6,260 nucleotides of DNA from Gammaproteobacteria bacterium (GCA_029335925.2 JARJMX020000173.1:1-6260); one strand, 5' to 3'. Positions 1 through 5,778 are shown, counted from the stretch's first letter. Notes: a model not told the origin generated them from the sequence alone. Translations and numbers: made by a program.

Positions 1-1658
1 GTGCCGCCCAAGCGGCGCAGGGTGGAGGCGACGTTGTCCACCCCCACATCCAGCCCCACCCTCACCGCCGGCAGGTTGAGCGAGTGCGCGAGGGCCCAAA
101 ACAGCGGTACCCAGCCACGGTATTGCCGGTCGTAATTCTCCGGCGACCAAGGAGGACTGCCTGGTTGTTCAAGGGTCAGTGGAGCATCCTCAAGCAAGGT
201 GCCAAGACCATAGCGCTGCGGCTGCTCAAGGGCCGTCAGGTAAATGGCAGGCTTGACCAGCGAACCGATCGGGCGGCGCGCGTCGAGCGCACGGTTGAAG
301 CCCTCGAAACGGGGTTCTCGGTCGCCGACCACAGCTAGTACCTCGCCTGAGATCGGCTCGGTGACGATCACCGCGGCCTGCAGGCTCCCGGCTGGCAGCT
401 TGCGCGCCTTCTCCAGTTGCGGAAGCTGCCCCGCCACCGCCTGCTCGGCCTGCCACTGCACCTCCGGCTCGAGCGTGGTGTAGATGCGCAGACCAAGCGT
501 GCGCAATGCCTGCTCATCGTATTCCTGCTTGAGTTGCCGACGCACCAGCTGCAGAAAGGCGGGATGCAGCCCCTGTCCCCCCCCTGCAATCTTGCTCACA
601 CCGAGATCTCGCTGACGGAGCTGATCACGTTGCTCGGGGGAGATCAATCCTTGCTCAGCCATCACGCCGAGCACGACATTGCGCCGCTCAAGCGCGCGCT
701 CAGGATTGCGGCGCGGGTTGTAGTACGACGCCCCCTTGACCATGCCGACCAGCAGGGCAAGCTGGTCGGGCTCCAGTTCCCTCAGCGGACGACCGAAGTA
801 GAACTCGCTCGCAAGGCCAAAGCCGTGGATGGCGCGGTTGCCATCCTGCCCCAGCCAGACCTCGTTCAGATAGGCCTCGAGGATCTGTTCCTTGCTGTAG
901 TGCCACTCCAAATCGATGGCCATGATCAGCTCGGTGAGCTTGCGTGAGATCGTACGCTCATTGCTGAGGAAAAAGTTTTTCGCCAGCTGCTGGGTAATGG
1001 TGCTGCCGCCTTGCGTGACCTGGCCGCTGATCATGTTGACCACCATCGCGCGCAGAATCGCCCACGGGTTGACGCCATAATGTTCAAAGAAAGACTGGTC
1101 CTCCACCGCAAGCAAGGTCTGAACCAGCAGCGGCGGAGTGTCCTGCAGGCGGAGCAGGATGCGATCCTCCTGCTTGTCCGGATAAAAGCTGCCAATCATG
1201 GGCGGATCGAGGCGGACCAAGGCCACGGGCCGACGCGCCTCATCCCAGAGACCGGCAACACGGTTGCCATCGAAGCGGATGCGCAGCAGCCGTTCCGGCT
1301 CCTCACCGTCCACATGCTGCGCGCGGCGGGCATACACCTCGAAGTCCACCCCGGCCTTACGGTACTCGCCAGGCTGCGGATGGCCATCCGTCTGACGATA
1401 GCCCAGCCGACCCAGCTCGCGCTCGAGCTGGATGGGCGAAAGCGGCAAACCGACCCACAACTCCATCGCCCGCGCATAGACTTTGGCCGGCAGGGCCCAC
1501 AGGCTGCCGGAGAAGCGCTCCTGCACGCGGCGGTCAAGATGCATGGCGTACAGCACCAGCCCTAGCCCGCCGACAAGCAGGAGGGCTAGGGCCAGCTTGA
1601 GCAGGAAGGCAACGATGCCCGAGCGGACATGGGCGGGCCGGGAACGGCGAGAGGTCAT
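1..1658 (-). CDS. mrcB: Penicillin-binding protein 1B (class A PBP), C-terminus off window
   Basis: Bifunctional peptidoglycan synthase of the inner membrane: it polymerises lipid II into glycan chains (GT51 glycosyltransferase) and cross-links stem peptides (transpeptidase). The visible 552 residues show a short basic cytoplasmic tail (1-13), one transmembrane helix (about 14-38), and a UB2H-like region typical of PBP1B (about 75-150). The GT51 domain has EDQSFFEHYG (186-195, catalytic Glu186), QGGSTITQQLAKN (216-228) and a second conserved Glu (about 243). The transpeptidase SxxK motif is SLVK at 466-469 (nucleophile Ser466), and SxN is SLN at 526-528. The KTG motif would lie beyond the window edge. 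The sequence RPIGSLVKPAIYLTAL closely resembles E. coli PBP1B. The start is ATG at 1658, with an in-frame TAA 30 bases upstream. No clear Shine-Dalgarno sequence precedes it, so the start is probable rather than certain. The frame is unbroken. It is transcribed divergently from the kinase/ATPase gene. Confidence 0.95.
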   Translation of the reverse strand, partial: MTSRRSRPAHVRSGIVAFLLKLALALLLVGGLGLVLYAMHLDRRVQERFSGSLWALPAKVYARAMELWVGLPLSPIQLERELGRLGYRQTDGHPQPGEYRKAGVDFEVYARRAQHVDGEEPERLLRIRFDGNRVAGLWDEARRPVALVRLDPPMIGSFYPDKQEDRILLRLQDTPPLLVQTLLAVEDQSFFEHYGVNPWAILRAMVVNMISGQVTQGGSTITQQLAKNFFLSNERTISRKLTELIMAIDLEWHYSKEQILEAYLNEVWLGQDGNRAIHGFGLASEFYFGRPLRELEPDQLALLVGMVKGASYYNPRRNPERALERRNVVLGVMAEQGLISPEQRDQLRQRDLGVSKIAGGGQGLHPAFLQLVRRQLKQEYDEQALRTLGLRIYTTLEPEVQWQAEQAVAGQLPQLEKARKLPAGSLQAAVIVTEPISGEVLAVVGDREPRFEGFNRALDARRPIGSLVKPAIYLTALEQPQRYGLGTLLEDAPLTLEQPGSPPWSPENYDRQYRGWVPLFWALAHSLNLPAVRVGLDVGVDNVASTLRRLGG

Positions 1659-1721
1659 GGGAATGGATGCAATAGGCGTGCTGATTTATGCTTCCGGCAT
1701 ATTAACTTATGGGAACCTGCC
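1659..1721. promoter_or_regulatory. Divergent intergenic promoter region
   Basis: This 63-bp gap separates the PBP1B gene (leftward) from the kinase/ATPase gene (rightward), so promoters for both should lie here or just inside the flanking genes. It is more AT-rich than the coding DNA around it. For the + strand a -10-like TATTAA occurs at 1700-1705, but no convincing -35 sits 16-18 bases upstream. For the - strand a CATAAAT stretch at about 1684-1690 could act as a -10. These are weak matches. The existence of a promoter region is inferred from gene layout more than from the motifs. Confidence 0.35.
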
Positions 1722-3287
1722 ATGTCCGCCGCCCTTGACGCGCACCGAACCCTTGTTACCGCCCTCCTCCAGCAATTCCAGACCCAGGATCCAGCTGCGC
1801 GTCTGGTCGAGACGCATATCTCCTCGGTCATCCTGGCCGGTGAACGGGCCTACAAGCTCAAAAAACCCGTCGATTTCGGTTTTTTGAACTTCACTGACTT
1901 GGCCCAGCGCATCCATTTTTGCCCTGAGGAACTGCGCCTAAATCGCATCCTGGGCGGCGGACTCTAACTCGATGTGGCACTGATTCGCGGCACCCCCGAG
2001 GCCCCGAGGCTCGACGGTGAAGGCGAGGTGCTCGAGGCGGCAGTGGTTATGCGCCGCTTCCCGGACGGCGCCCAGCTCGATCAGGTACTGACCCGCGAGG
2101 TCCTGCCGCTTGCGCGCATGGACGAGCTGGCCGACCGCATCGCCGCCTTCCATGCCGCCGCACCCCACGTCGGGATGGACAGCCCCTTGGGTGAGCCTGC
2201 GACCGTGTACGCGCCGATGGCGCAGAACTTCGAACAGATCAAGCCGCTACTCGATCCGGACGATGCCCCACGCCATGAACAGCTCGAGCGTCTGCGCCTG
2301 TGGACCGAAGCCGCCTACACGCGCCTTGCGTCTACCCTTGCCGCCCGCAAGCGGGAAGGCTTCGTGCGCGAACTGCACGGCGACATGCACCTTGGCAACA
2401 TGGCCCTGGTGGACGATGCCGTCGTCATCTTCGACGCCCTCGAGTTCAACGACAGCTTCCGCTGGATCGATGTGATGAGCGAGCTGGCCTTCCTGCTCAT
2501 GGACCTGGAGGACCGCGGCCTGCCCGCCCATGCCCATCGCCTGCTCAACCGCTATCTGGAACACACCGGCGACTACGCGGGGCTGGCCCTGTTGCGCTTC
2601 TACCAGACTTACCGCGCCATGGTCCGCGCCAAGGTCGCCCTGCTCGGCGTCGCCTTCGGCAGCACTCCGGAGCAGGTCAGGGAGGCACGGACCCGCTATG
2701 CACGCTATGTCGACCTGGCCGAGCGCTACACCCAGCCCGGCCAACCGCAGCTTCTCATCACCCACGGCTATTCTGGCAGCGGCAAGAGCCATGCCGCCCT
2801 GATCCTGGCCGAGAGCAGGGGCCTGCTCCGCATCCGCTCCGACATCGAACGCCAGCGCCTCTTCCCAGAGCGCGGCGAGGATGGGCTCTTCGCCGGACGC
2901 TACACGCCCGCGGCCACGGCCAAGACCTATGCCCGCCTGCTGGAGCTGGCCGAGACGGTCATCCAGGCCGGCTTTGGCGTCATCCTCGATGCCACCTACC
3001 TTGCGGCCGCTCCACGCCGGGCCGCCCGCGCCCTGGCCGAAAGGCTGGGCGTACCCTTCCACATCCTCGCCATATACTGCCTCGAAGACACCCTGCGTCA
3101 ACGCCTGCTTGCCCGTGCCCGCGTCGGCGGCGACCCCTCCGAGGCCACGCTGGAAGTTCTCAGCGCCCAGCAACAAAGTGCCGAGCCCCTGGACGACAAG
3201 GAAAAGCGCCTCACCCTACCGGTGCGCTGTGATGCACCTGCCGAGGGGCAAATCGCGGAAATACTGCCTATCCTTGGGATGAGCTGA
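1722..3287 (+). pseudogene. APH-like kinase / P-loop ATPase fusion, interrupted by an in-frame stop
   Basis: Two-domain protein (COG2187 APH-like plus COG0645 predicted kinase) of unknown physiological substrate. Reading through one stop gives 521 residues. The N-terminal part has the family signature AYKLKKPVDFGFLNF (43-57). The APH-like catalytic loop is HGDMHLGN (219-226), followed by FDALEFND (237-244) with its metal-binding Asp. The C-terminal ATPase has a Walker A motif GYSGSGKS (349-356) followed by LRIRSDIERQRL. The start is ATG 1722, which matches the family N-terminus; the ribosome binding site is poor (GGGAA). Codon 82 is TAA (1965-1967), in the same frame on both sides, where relatives read LYLDV. 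A single base change from TAC or TAT would explain it. An in-frame GTG at 1974 could restart translation, giving 437 residues without the N-terminal lobe. The possibilities are true nonsense mutation, sequencing error or, least likely, readthrough. All motifs downstream are intact, so any inactivation is recent. Confidence 0.85.
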
Positions 3288-3359
3288 CACCATCGCAGGA
3301 GCATGCCTGGGTAGGCTCTCCTCTGAAAGCAGATTTGGCAAGCCGCACCTTCTGCTAGG

Positions 3360-3387
3360 GAAAAAAATCCATCCATGGATTTTTTTC
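3360..3387. terminator. A7/T7 inverted repeat, possible bidirectional terminator
   Basis: Perfect 13-bp inverted repeat with a 2-base centre: a run of seven A, then TCCAT, CC, ATGGA and a run of seven T. The hairpin core is short and AT-rich, but each strand ends in a T7 tract. It starts 72 bases after the kinase/ATPase stop codon and could end that transcript, and any leftward transcript as well. The stem is weak for a classical terminator, so it might instead be a protein-binding palindrome. Confidence 0.5.
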
Positions 3388-3399
3388 GGCTCACCGCAA

Positions 3400-3684
3400 G
3401 TGAATTCGCGGCCCCCCCACGAATGGGGAGGATCTTGTGCTGCTCGGATCCCTTGGGATCCGGCCTTCGGCACGGCCCATTTCCGGCTGGCGGGCGGTCT
3501 GGTCCACGGCGATCTGCGCGAGCCCTTTTTGCGCGAAGGCGAGCCTTTTTCCGTGATCCTCTGGCACGAAAAAGGGGAACCCCACGAGGTTCCCCTGCAT
3601 CGCATCCGGGAGGTCTGGCGAGATGGAGCGCTGATCTGGCGGCGCCCATGGCAACTCGGCTCGGACCCCATCCCGCCGATCTAA
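3400..3684 (+). CDS. Hypothetical protein, 94 codons
   Basis: I do not recognise this family with confidence. The frame is open from 3283 to the TAA at 3682-3684. GTG 3400 gives 94 residues, but no good ribosome binding site fixes the start, and the first 25-30 residues look less protein-like than the rest. From about residue 27 the sequence reads as real protein (AHFRLAGGLVHGDLREPF, then PHEVPLHRIREVWRDGALIW), with mostly G/C third codon positions. The beta-rich, Trp/Arg-rich C-terminal half loosely recalls small single-domain families such as DUF6504; this is a weak impression. The ORF converges on the HPF gene with 6 bp between stops. It contains two strong inverted repeats, one being the likely HPF terminator. 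It may be a small intact gene or the end of a decayed one. Confidence 0.45.
   Translation: MNSRPPHEWGGSCAARIPWDPAFGTAHFRLAGGLVHGDLREPFLREGEPFSVILWHEKGEPHEVPLHRIREVWRDGALIWRRPWQLGSDPIPPI
3445..3462. repeat. Perfect 8-bp inverted repeat with TT centre
   Basis: CGGATCCC, then TT, then GGGATCCG. It is GC-rich, has an almost zero loop, and has no T-tract on either side, so it is not a typical terminator. It lies inside the N-terminal part of the 94-codon ORF, where the coding assignment is weakest. It could be a protein-binding site or an mRNA structure. Confidence 0.6.
3569..3595 (-). terminator. Rho-independent terminator for the HPF gene (minus strand)
   Basis: Read on the minus strand: GGGGAACC, a six-base loop, GGTTCCCC, then five T. 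This is an 8-bp perfect stem with a U-tract, about 95 bases beyond the HPF stop codon and in the right orientation to end its transcript. It lies inside the 94-codon ORF on the opposite strand, so the same bases would also encode about nine residues there. On the plus strand no T-run follows the stem. Confidence 0.75.
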
Positions 3685-3693
3685 GGCGCCTTA
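3682..3693. repeat. Palindrome containing both convergent stop codons
   Basis: TAAGGCGCCTTA is a perfect 12-bp palindrome. Its left TAA is the stop of the plus-strand 94-codon ORF, and its right TTA is the reverse complement of the HPF stop codon. This is direct from the sequence. Any function is unknown. Confidence 0.7.
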
Positions 3694-4251
3694 TTCGCCG
3701 ATGTGATGTTTGCCGATCACGTGCACGGTGGTCGCCTTGGGCCCCTTCTCGCCCTTTTCCTCGGCGAAGCGCACCTCAGCCCCCTTCTCCAGGCGCTCGA
3801 AATCCTTGTTCAGCAAACTGTTGGGATGAAAATAGATTTCGCGCCCATCTGGAGTGAGGATGGTGCCGTGATCGGGAGTAATCTCGATCACGCGTCCATG
3901 AGCAGGCATTTCATGGGTCTTCACCTCACCCCTCATCTTTCCCACACAGGCCTCCAGCTGCCGCTGGGCGGCCGCAAAGGCATCACGGATGGAGACATAA
4001 AGGTCTTCATGTTCATGCTTATCGTGGTTGTCACGACTGACTACGATTTCATGACCTGGAATGGTGATGTTGATGGTCACCTCATAAAGCTTGCCCTTGT
4101 GATGGTGCTTGTGCGGTGCTTCGACGATCACGCGGCAACTGGTGATGCGATCGAAGTAACGCTCAAGCTTTTGCGCCTTTTCGCGGATGGCGGCTTCAAT
4201 GGCTTCTGAAGGCGGGATATCGCGAAAGGTGATTTGCAAGGGAAGCTGCAT
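3691..4251 (-). CDS. HPF/RaiA-family ribosome-associated protein with C-terminal cold-shock-like domain
   Basis: Cytoplasmic protein of 186 residues. Residues 1-107 match the HPF/RaiA (ribosome hibernation, sigma-54 modulation) fold: ITFRDIPPSEAIEAAIREKA, then a basic beta strand region (VIVEAPHKHHHKGK), then an alpha helix LYVSIRDAFAAAQRQLE (84-100). In the family this domain binds the 30S decoding region and idles or protects ribosomes. Residues about 118-182 resemble a cold-shock (OB-fold) domain: GRVIEITPDHGTILTPDG, IYFHPNSL, then AEVRFAEEKGEKGPKATTVHV. The aromatic RNA-binding motifs are only partly kept. The domain replaces the dimerising tail of long HPF. ATG 4251 is chosen because GAGGAG lies 6 bases upstream and the HPF similarity begins at this Met; an upstream extension to 4338 reads as non-protein. 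It is probably monocistronic, with a terminator at 3569-3595. Confidence 0.9.
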   Translation of the reverse strand: MQLPLQITFRDIPPSEAIEAAIREKAQKLERYFDRITSCRVIVEAPHKHHHKGKLYEVTINITIPGHEIVVSRDNHDKHEHEDLYVSIRDAFAAAQRQLEACVGKMRGEVKTHEMPAHGRVIEITPDHGTILTPDGREIYFHPNSLLNKDFERLEKGAEVRFAEEKGEKGPKATTVHVIGKHHIGE

Positions 4252-4268
4252 GGTCGTCTCCTCGTCAT

Positions 4269-4283
4269 GCCCGATATCCGGGC
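4269..4283. repeat. Small hairpin in the HPF 5' leader
   Basis: GCCCG, five bases, CGGGC. On the minus strand it lies 17 bases upstream of the HPF start codon and just before the Shine-Dalgarno sequence, so it sits in the untranslated leader of the mRNA if the promoter at 4310-4338 is right. A role in translation is possible but not shown. Confidence 0.4.
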
Positions 4284-4309
4284 GAAGCCTTTGTGAATTC
4301 TTAATGACA

Positions 4310-4338
4310 TTAATAGCACCACCCAAGGAGGAATCCAA
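4310..4338 (-). promoter_or_regulatory. Candidate sigma-70 type promoter for the HPF gene
   Basis: On the minus strand a TTGGAT -35-like box (4333-4338) is followed after exactly 17 bases by TATTAA (4310-4315). The match is 3/6 and 4/6, but the spacing is ideal. The region is the AT-rich part of a divergent intergenic gap, 59-87 bases upstream of the HPF start codon. Confidence 0.4.
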
Positions 4339-4352
4339 GAAAAAACGCAGTC

Positions 4353-4380
4353 TTGCACCTTGTCATCCGTAAGCCATACT
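4353..4380 (+). promoter_or_regulatory. Candidate promoter for the archease gene
   Basis: TTGCAC (4353-4358) and CATACT (4375-4380) are separated by 16 bases, ending 25 bases before the archease start codon. Both boxes are imperfect. Gene layout requires a rightward promoter somewhere in the 4252-4405 gap, which supports the call. Confidence 0.35.
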
Positions 4381-4405
4381 CGGGAAGAACCATGCTGGAG
4401 TCACG

Positions 4406-4636
4406 ATGGACACGCGCGGACCCTGGGAACATTTCGAGCATGTCGCCGACATCGGCGTGCGTGGGCTGGAGCCGACGGTAGCCGAAGCTTTTGCGCAGGC
4501 GGCGCTTGTGCTGACTGCGCTCATCGTCGCCCCCCGGGCAGTCGAGCCCAGACAGAGCGTTATGATCGATCTTAAGGGGGGCGGCCTTGACTACCTGTTC
4601 TATGGCTGGATCAACTGCCGATATGGGGTTCTTTGA
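4406..4636 (+). pseudogene. Archease, truncated (N-terminal half only)
   Basis: Archease proteins (about 140 residues) are cofactors that speed guanylylation and turnover of the RtcB RNA ligase. This frame encodes 76 residues. It begins WEHFEHVADIGVRGLEPTVAEAF, the archease signature with its metal-binding Asp near residue 15, and continues through AALVLTALIVAPRAVEP to LDYLFYGWIN (about residues 61-70). After WIN the expected helix (A-L-I/V-Y-E-M) and the whole C-terminal half, including the second set of metal ligands, are absent. Six unrelated residues precede TGA. I found no continuation in the other frames nearby, so this looks like truncation by rearrangement, not a simple frameshift. 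ATG 4406 has GGAG five bases upstream. No rtcB gene is visible in the window. The truncated product should not be functional. Confidence 0.8.
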
Positions 4637-4790
4637 GTTCCGTCGGCAGCTTAGAAGGCAAAGCCTTGCGGCGCGGCGGACAGGGAAAGTCAGGCAGGGC
4701 ATCCAGCGCCGCGAAATCGTCCTCGCCGTACACGACCGGATAGACGGGCCGCCCGCGTGGCCGTGGCGGGCGCTCAATACCCTGCCCGCG
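4611..4790 (-). other. Unrecognised minus-strand open frame, possible gene fragment
   Basis: The frame is open from a TGA (4791-4793) to a TGA (4611-4613). It reads plausibly as protein in its middle (RPVYPVVYGEDDFAALDAL, then CPPRRKALPSKLPTELKEP). Its stop lies inside the archease remnant, as expected if the end of a foreign gene was joined to archease DNA. It has no credible start codon with a ribosome binding site and no recognised family. Other frames here are also open because the DNA is GC-rich, so this is only a candidate remnant. Confidence 0.25.
4615..4649. repeat. Inverted repeat at the archease truncation point
   Basis: CTGCCGA (4615-4621) and TCGGCAG (4643-4649) are perfect 7-bp arms around a 21-base spacer; allowing one bulged G, pairing extends to AA/TT. 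The left arm begins within a few bases of where archease similarity ends. It could be an element end, a recombination site or a transcript hairpin. No T-tract follows. Confidence 0.45.
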
Positions 4791-4885
4791 TCATCAAGCG
4801 CTCCAGTCAGATCCCATATCCGGGCCGGGTCATTGACCGTGCCCGCGCCCACATCCAGAGCCATGCAGGAGGTCGCTATGACTGA
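4655..4885 (+). other. Open frame overlapping the H-NS start, possible 5'-truncated gene
   Basis: The 241 bases between the archease stop and the H-NS start hold no recognised gene. One plus-strand frame is open from 4655 to TGA 4883-4885, overlapping the H-NS start codon by 8 bases, a layout typical of translationally coupled operon genes. Its last 30-40 codons read plausibly (YPARVIKRSSQIPYPGRVI, then DRARAHIQSHAGGRYD) with G/C-rich third positions. There is no ATG; GTG 4757 would give 42 residues but lacks a ribosome binding site. It may be the 3' end of a gene whose front was lost at the archease junction. Function is unknown and the call is weak. Confidence 0.3.
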
Positions 4886-5276
4886 ACAAACACACGCCCC
4901 CAACGTGCAAACTCAAAAGACAGAGGCGCAAGCTCAAGCGCAAGACCATGCCCCGATGACGGCGGAGCAGCTCAAGCAGAAGGCGCTTTCTTTGATAGAA
5001 GAGGCCAAGAGGTTTGAGGAAGCTGAGCGGAATCAGGCCGTTCACCAGATCAAGGAGCTGGTGCTGAAGTACGACATCCACGCGGATGAAGTCTTCCCAG
5101 GCGGTTTCAAGCGCAAGCGTCGCCCCATGAAGAAGGTGGCCAAGGCCGAGAACAGGCCGGAGATCAAGTATCGCGGCCCGAATGGGGAAATTTGGACGGG
5201 CGGGCCTGGCCGTCGTCCGGACTGGGTGGTGGAGATTCTCAAAAGGGGCGAGAGCCTCGGGGATTATCGCATCTAA
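4878..5276 (+). CDS. H-NS family nucleoid-associated protein
   Basis: DNA-binding protein of 132 residues, expected to bind curved, AT-rich DNA and silence horizontally acquired genes. The N-terminal 25 residues are Gln/Ala/Thr-rich and probably disordered. Residues about 28-66 form the oligomerising coiled-coil-like helix (AEQLKQKALSLIEEAKRFEE and on). A basic linker (FKRKRRPMKKVAKAE, 77-91) leads to the C-terminal H-NS DNA-binding domain at 97-132: YRGPNGEIWTGGPGRRPDW, then VVEILKRGESLGDYRI, which contains the family GxGRRP hook. ATG 4878 follows AGGAGG with a five-base spacer, an excellent ribosome binding site. A strong terminator follows the stop. The layout (domain order, short length) fits the beta/gammaproteobacterial H-NS type often found on chromosomes, plasmids and islands. 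Its position next to a broken archease gene and low-GC DNA suggests an accessory copy; this is inference. Confidence 0.92.
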   Translation: MTEQTHAPNVQTQKTEAQAQAQDHAPMTAEQLKQKALSLIEEAKRFEEAERNQAVHQIKELVLKYDIHADEVFPGGFKRKRRPMKKVAKAENRPEIKYRGPNGEIWTGGPGRRPDWVVEILKRGESLGDYRI

Positions 5277-5304
5277 GGCGTAAGGCGCTTGAGACTCTTA
5301 AGCA

Positions 5305-5334
5305 GGCGACGTATCCCCCGTCGCCTTTTTTTTT
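5305..5334 (+). terminator. Rho-independent terminator after the H-NS gene
   Basis: GGCGACG, a seven-base loop, CGTCGCC, then nine T (5326-5334). A 7-bp perfect GC-rich stem with a long U-tract, 28 bases after the H-NS stop codon, is a textbook intrinsic terminator. It separates H-NS from the antitoxin gene, which therefore needs its own promoter. Confidence 0.93.
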
Positions 5335-5338
5335 GGGC

Positions 5339-5344
5339 TAGAAT
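5339..5344 (+). promoter_or_regulatory. Candidate -10 element for the antitoxin gene
   Basis: TAGAAT (5/6 match to TATAAT) lies just after the terminator T-tract and 34 bases before the antitoxin start codon. No good -35 is visible at the right distance, since the terminator stem occupies that place. RelB/CopG antitoxins usually repress their own promoter, so an operator is expected near here, but I see no clear palindrome. Confidence 0.35.
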
Positions 5345-5378
5345 CCGCCCTGCCGGTGGGATGGCTTAGGGTGACCTT

Positions 5379-5672
5379 ATGGCGGCCATGACGGTTCTGA
5401 ACGTGCGTCTTCCTGCAGGCCTGAAAGCGCGCCTGGAGGCGCTGGCCAAGGCCACAGGCCGCAGCAAGAGCGTCTTGGTGCGCGAGGCGCTCCTTGAATG
5501 CTTGGAGGATTGGGAAGACCTTGCGCTGGCCAAGTCCAGGCTTGCGGATATTCGCGCAGGTCGCAGTTCCACCTGCACGCTGGATGAGCTGATGCAGGCC
5601 GATGCATCCGATGCCGCGCTCCAGCGGCTTATGGATGAAGCCTTGGCGGATGTGGACGGGTGGGGGAAGTAG
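5379..5672 (+). CDS. RelB/CopG-type ribbon-helix-helix antitoxin, no adjacent toxin
   Basis: Protein of 97 residues. The N-terminus is a ribbon-helix-helix DNA-binding fold: beta strand TVLNVRLP (5-12), helix AGLKARLEALAKATG (13-27), and helix KSVLVREALLECLED (30-44). The segment LALAKSRLADIRAGRSSTCT (48-67) followed by LDEL is the toxin-wrapping tail typical of RelB-family antitoxins. A further 25 residues (ADASDAALQRLMDEALADVDGWGK) extend beyond the usual end. The family represses its own operon as a dimer and neutralises a RelE/ParE mRNase or gyrase toxin. ATG 5379 is preferred over ATG 5388 because AGGG lies seven bases upstream. No toxin reading frame overlaps or follows within 250 bases. 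It may be a solitary antitoxin, an anti-toxin decoy or a stand-alone regulator. Confidence 0.88.
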   Translation: MAAMTVLNVRLPAGLKARLEALAKATGRSKSVLVREALLECLEDWEDLALAKSRLADIRAGRSSTCTLDELMQADASDAALQRLMDEALADVDGWGK

Positions 5673-5678
5673 CCCCAT

Positions 5679-5703
5679 AGCCTTAGGTCTTTGGACTAAG
5701 GCT
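5679..5703. repeat. Hairpin just downstream of the antitoxin gene
   Basis: AGCCTTAG, a bulged G, TC, a TTTG loop, GA and CTAAGGCT give a 10-bp stem with one bulge, starting seven bases after the stop codon. No U-tract follows, so it is not a standard terminator. It may stabilise or attenuate the transcript. Confidence 0.5.
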
Positions 5704-5731
5704 GTCCATTGTTGGCAGCTTACCGTTATGG

Positions 5732-5741
5732 GCAGGCCTGC
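5732..5741. repeat. GCAGGCCTGC palindrome
   Basis: A perfect 10-bp palindrome lies in the gap between the antitoxin and the following gene, upstream of the possible promoter at 5771-5778. Nine of its bases (GCAGGCCTG) recur inside the antitoxin gene near 5416. It could be an operator, or chance in GC-rich DNA. Confidence 0.25.
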
Positions 5742-5770
5742 TGTTTTGCAATTTTTGTTCATTGAGGTCT

Positions 5771-5778
5771 GATATGAT
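5771..5778 (+). promoter_or_regulatory. Candidate extended -10 promoter
   Basis: TGATATGAT (5770-5778) fits the extended -10 pattern TGnTATAAT with one mismatch. A TTGCAA lies upstream at 5746-5751, but 21 bases away, too far for a standard -35; extended -10 promoters can work without one. If used, it would drive the gene at 5928 with a leader of about 140 bases. The same bases contain the start of the tiny ORF below, so both readings cannot hold for one transcript. Confidence 0.35.

Noticed and set aside
417..1565. Plus-strand open frames opposite PBP1B (176 and 184 residues)
   Set aside because: They lie antisense to the intact, motif-rich PBP1B frame and have no ribosome binding site or family similarity.
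1685..1698. 14-base stretch identical to part of the E. coli lac promoter spacer
   Set aside because: The flanking -35 and -10 boxes do not match and no lac operator follows. I treat it as coincidence, not vector sequence.
2247..3176. 309-residue minus-strand open frame opposite the kinase/ATPase gene
   Set aside because: It is the antisense shadow of a gene with clear catalytic motifs. It has low-complexity Gly/Ala/Val/Gln composition and no recognisable family.
2300..3232. 310-residue plus-strand open frame in another phase
   Set aside because: Arg/Pro/His-rich composition typical of an off-phase reading of GC-rich coding DNA; it overlaps the real gene completely.
4252..4338. N-terminal extension of the HPF gene to an upstream ATG (215 residues)
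   Set aside because: The extra 29 residues cover the promoter-like region and the Shine-Dalgarno sequence, and HPF similarity begins exactly at ATG 4251.
4587..4877. In-frame N-terminal extension of H-NS to 4587 (229 residues)
   Set aside because: ATG 4878 has a near-perfect ribosome binding site and matches the family start; the extension overlaps the archease remnant and has no similarity to H-NS proteins.
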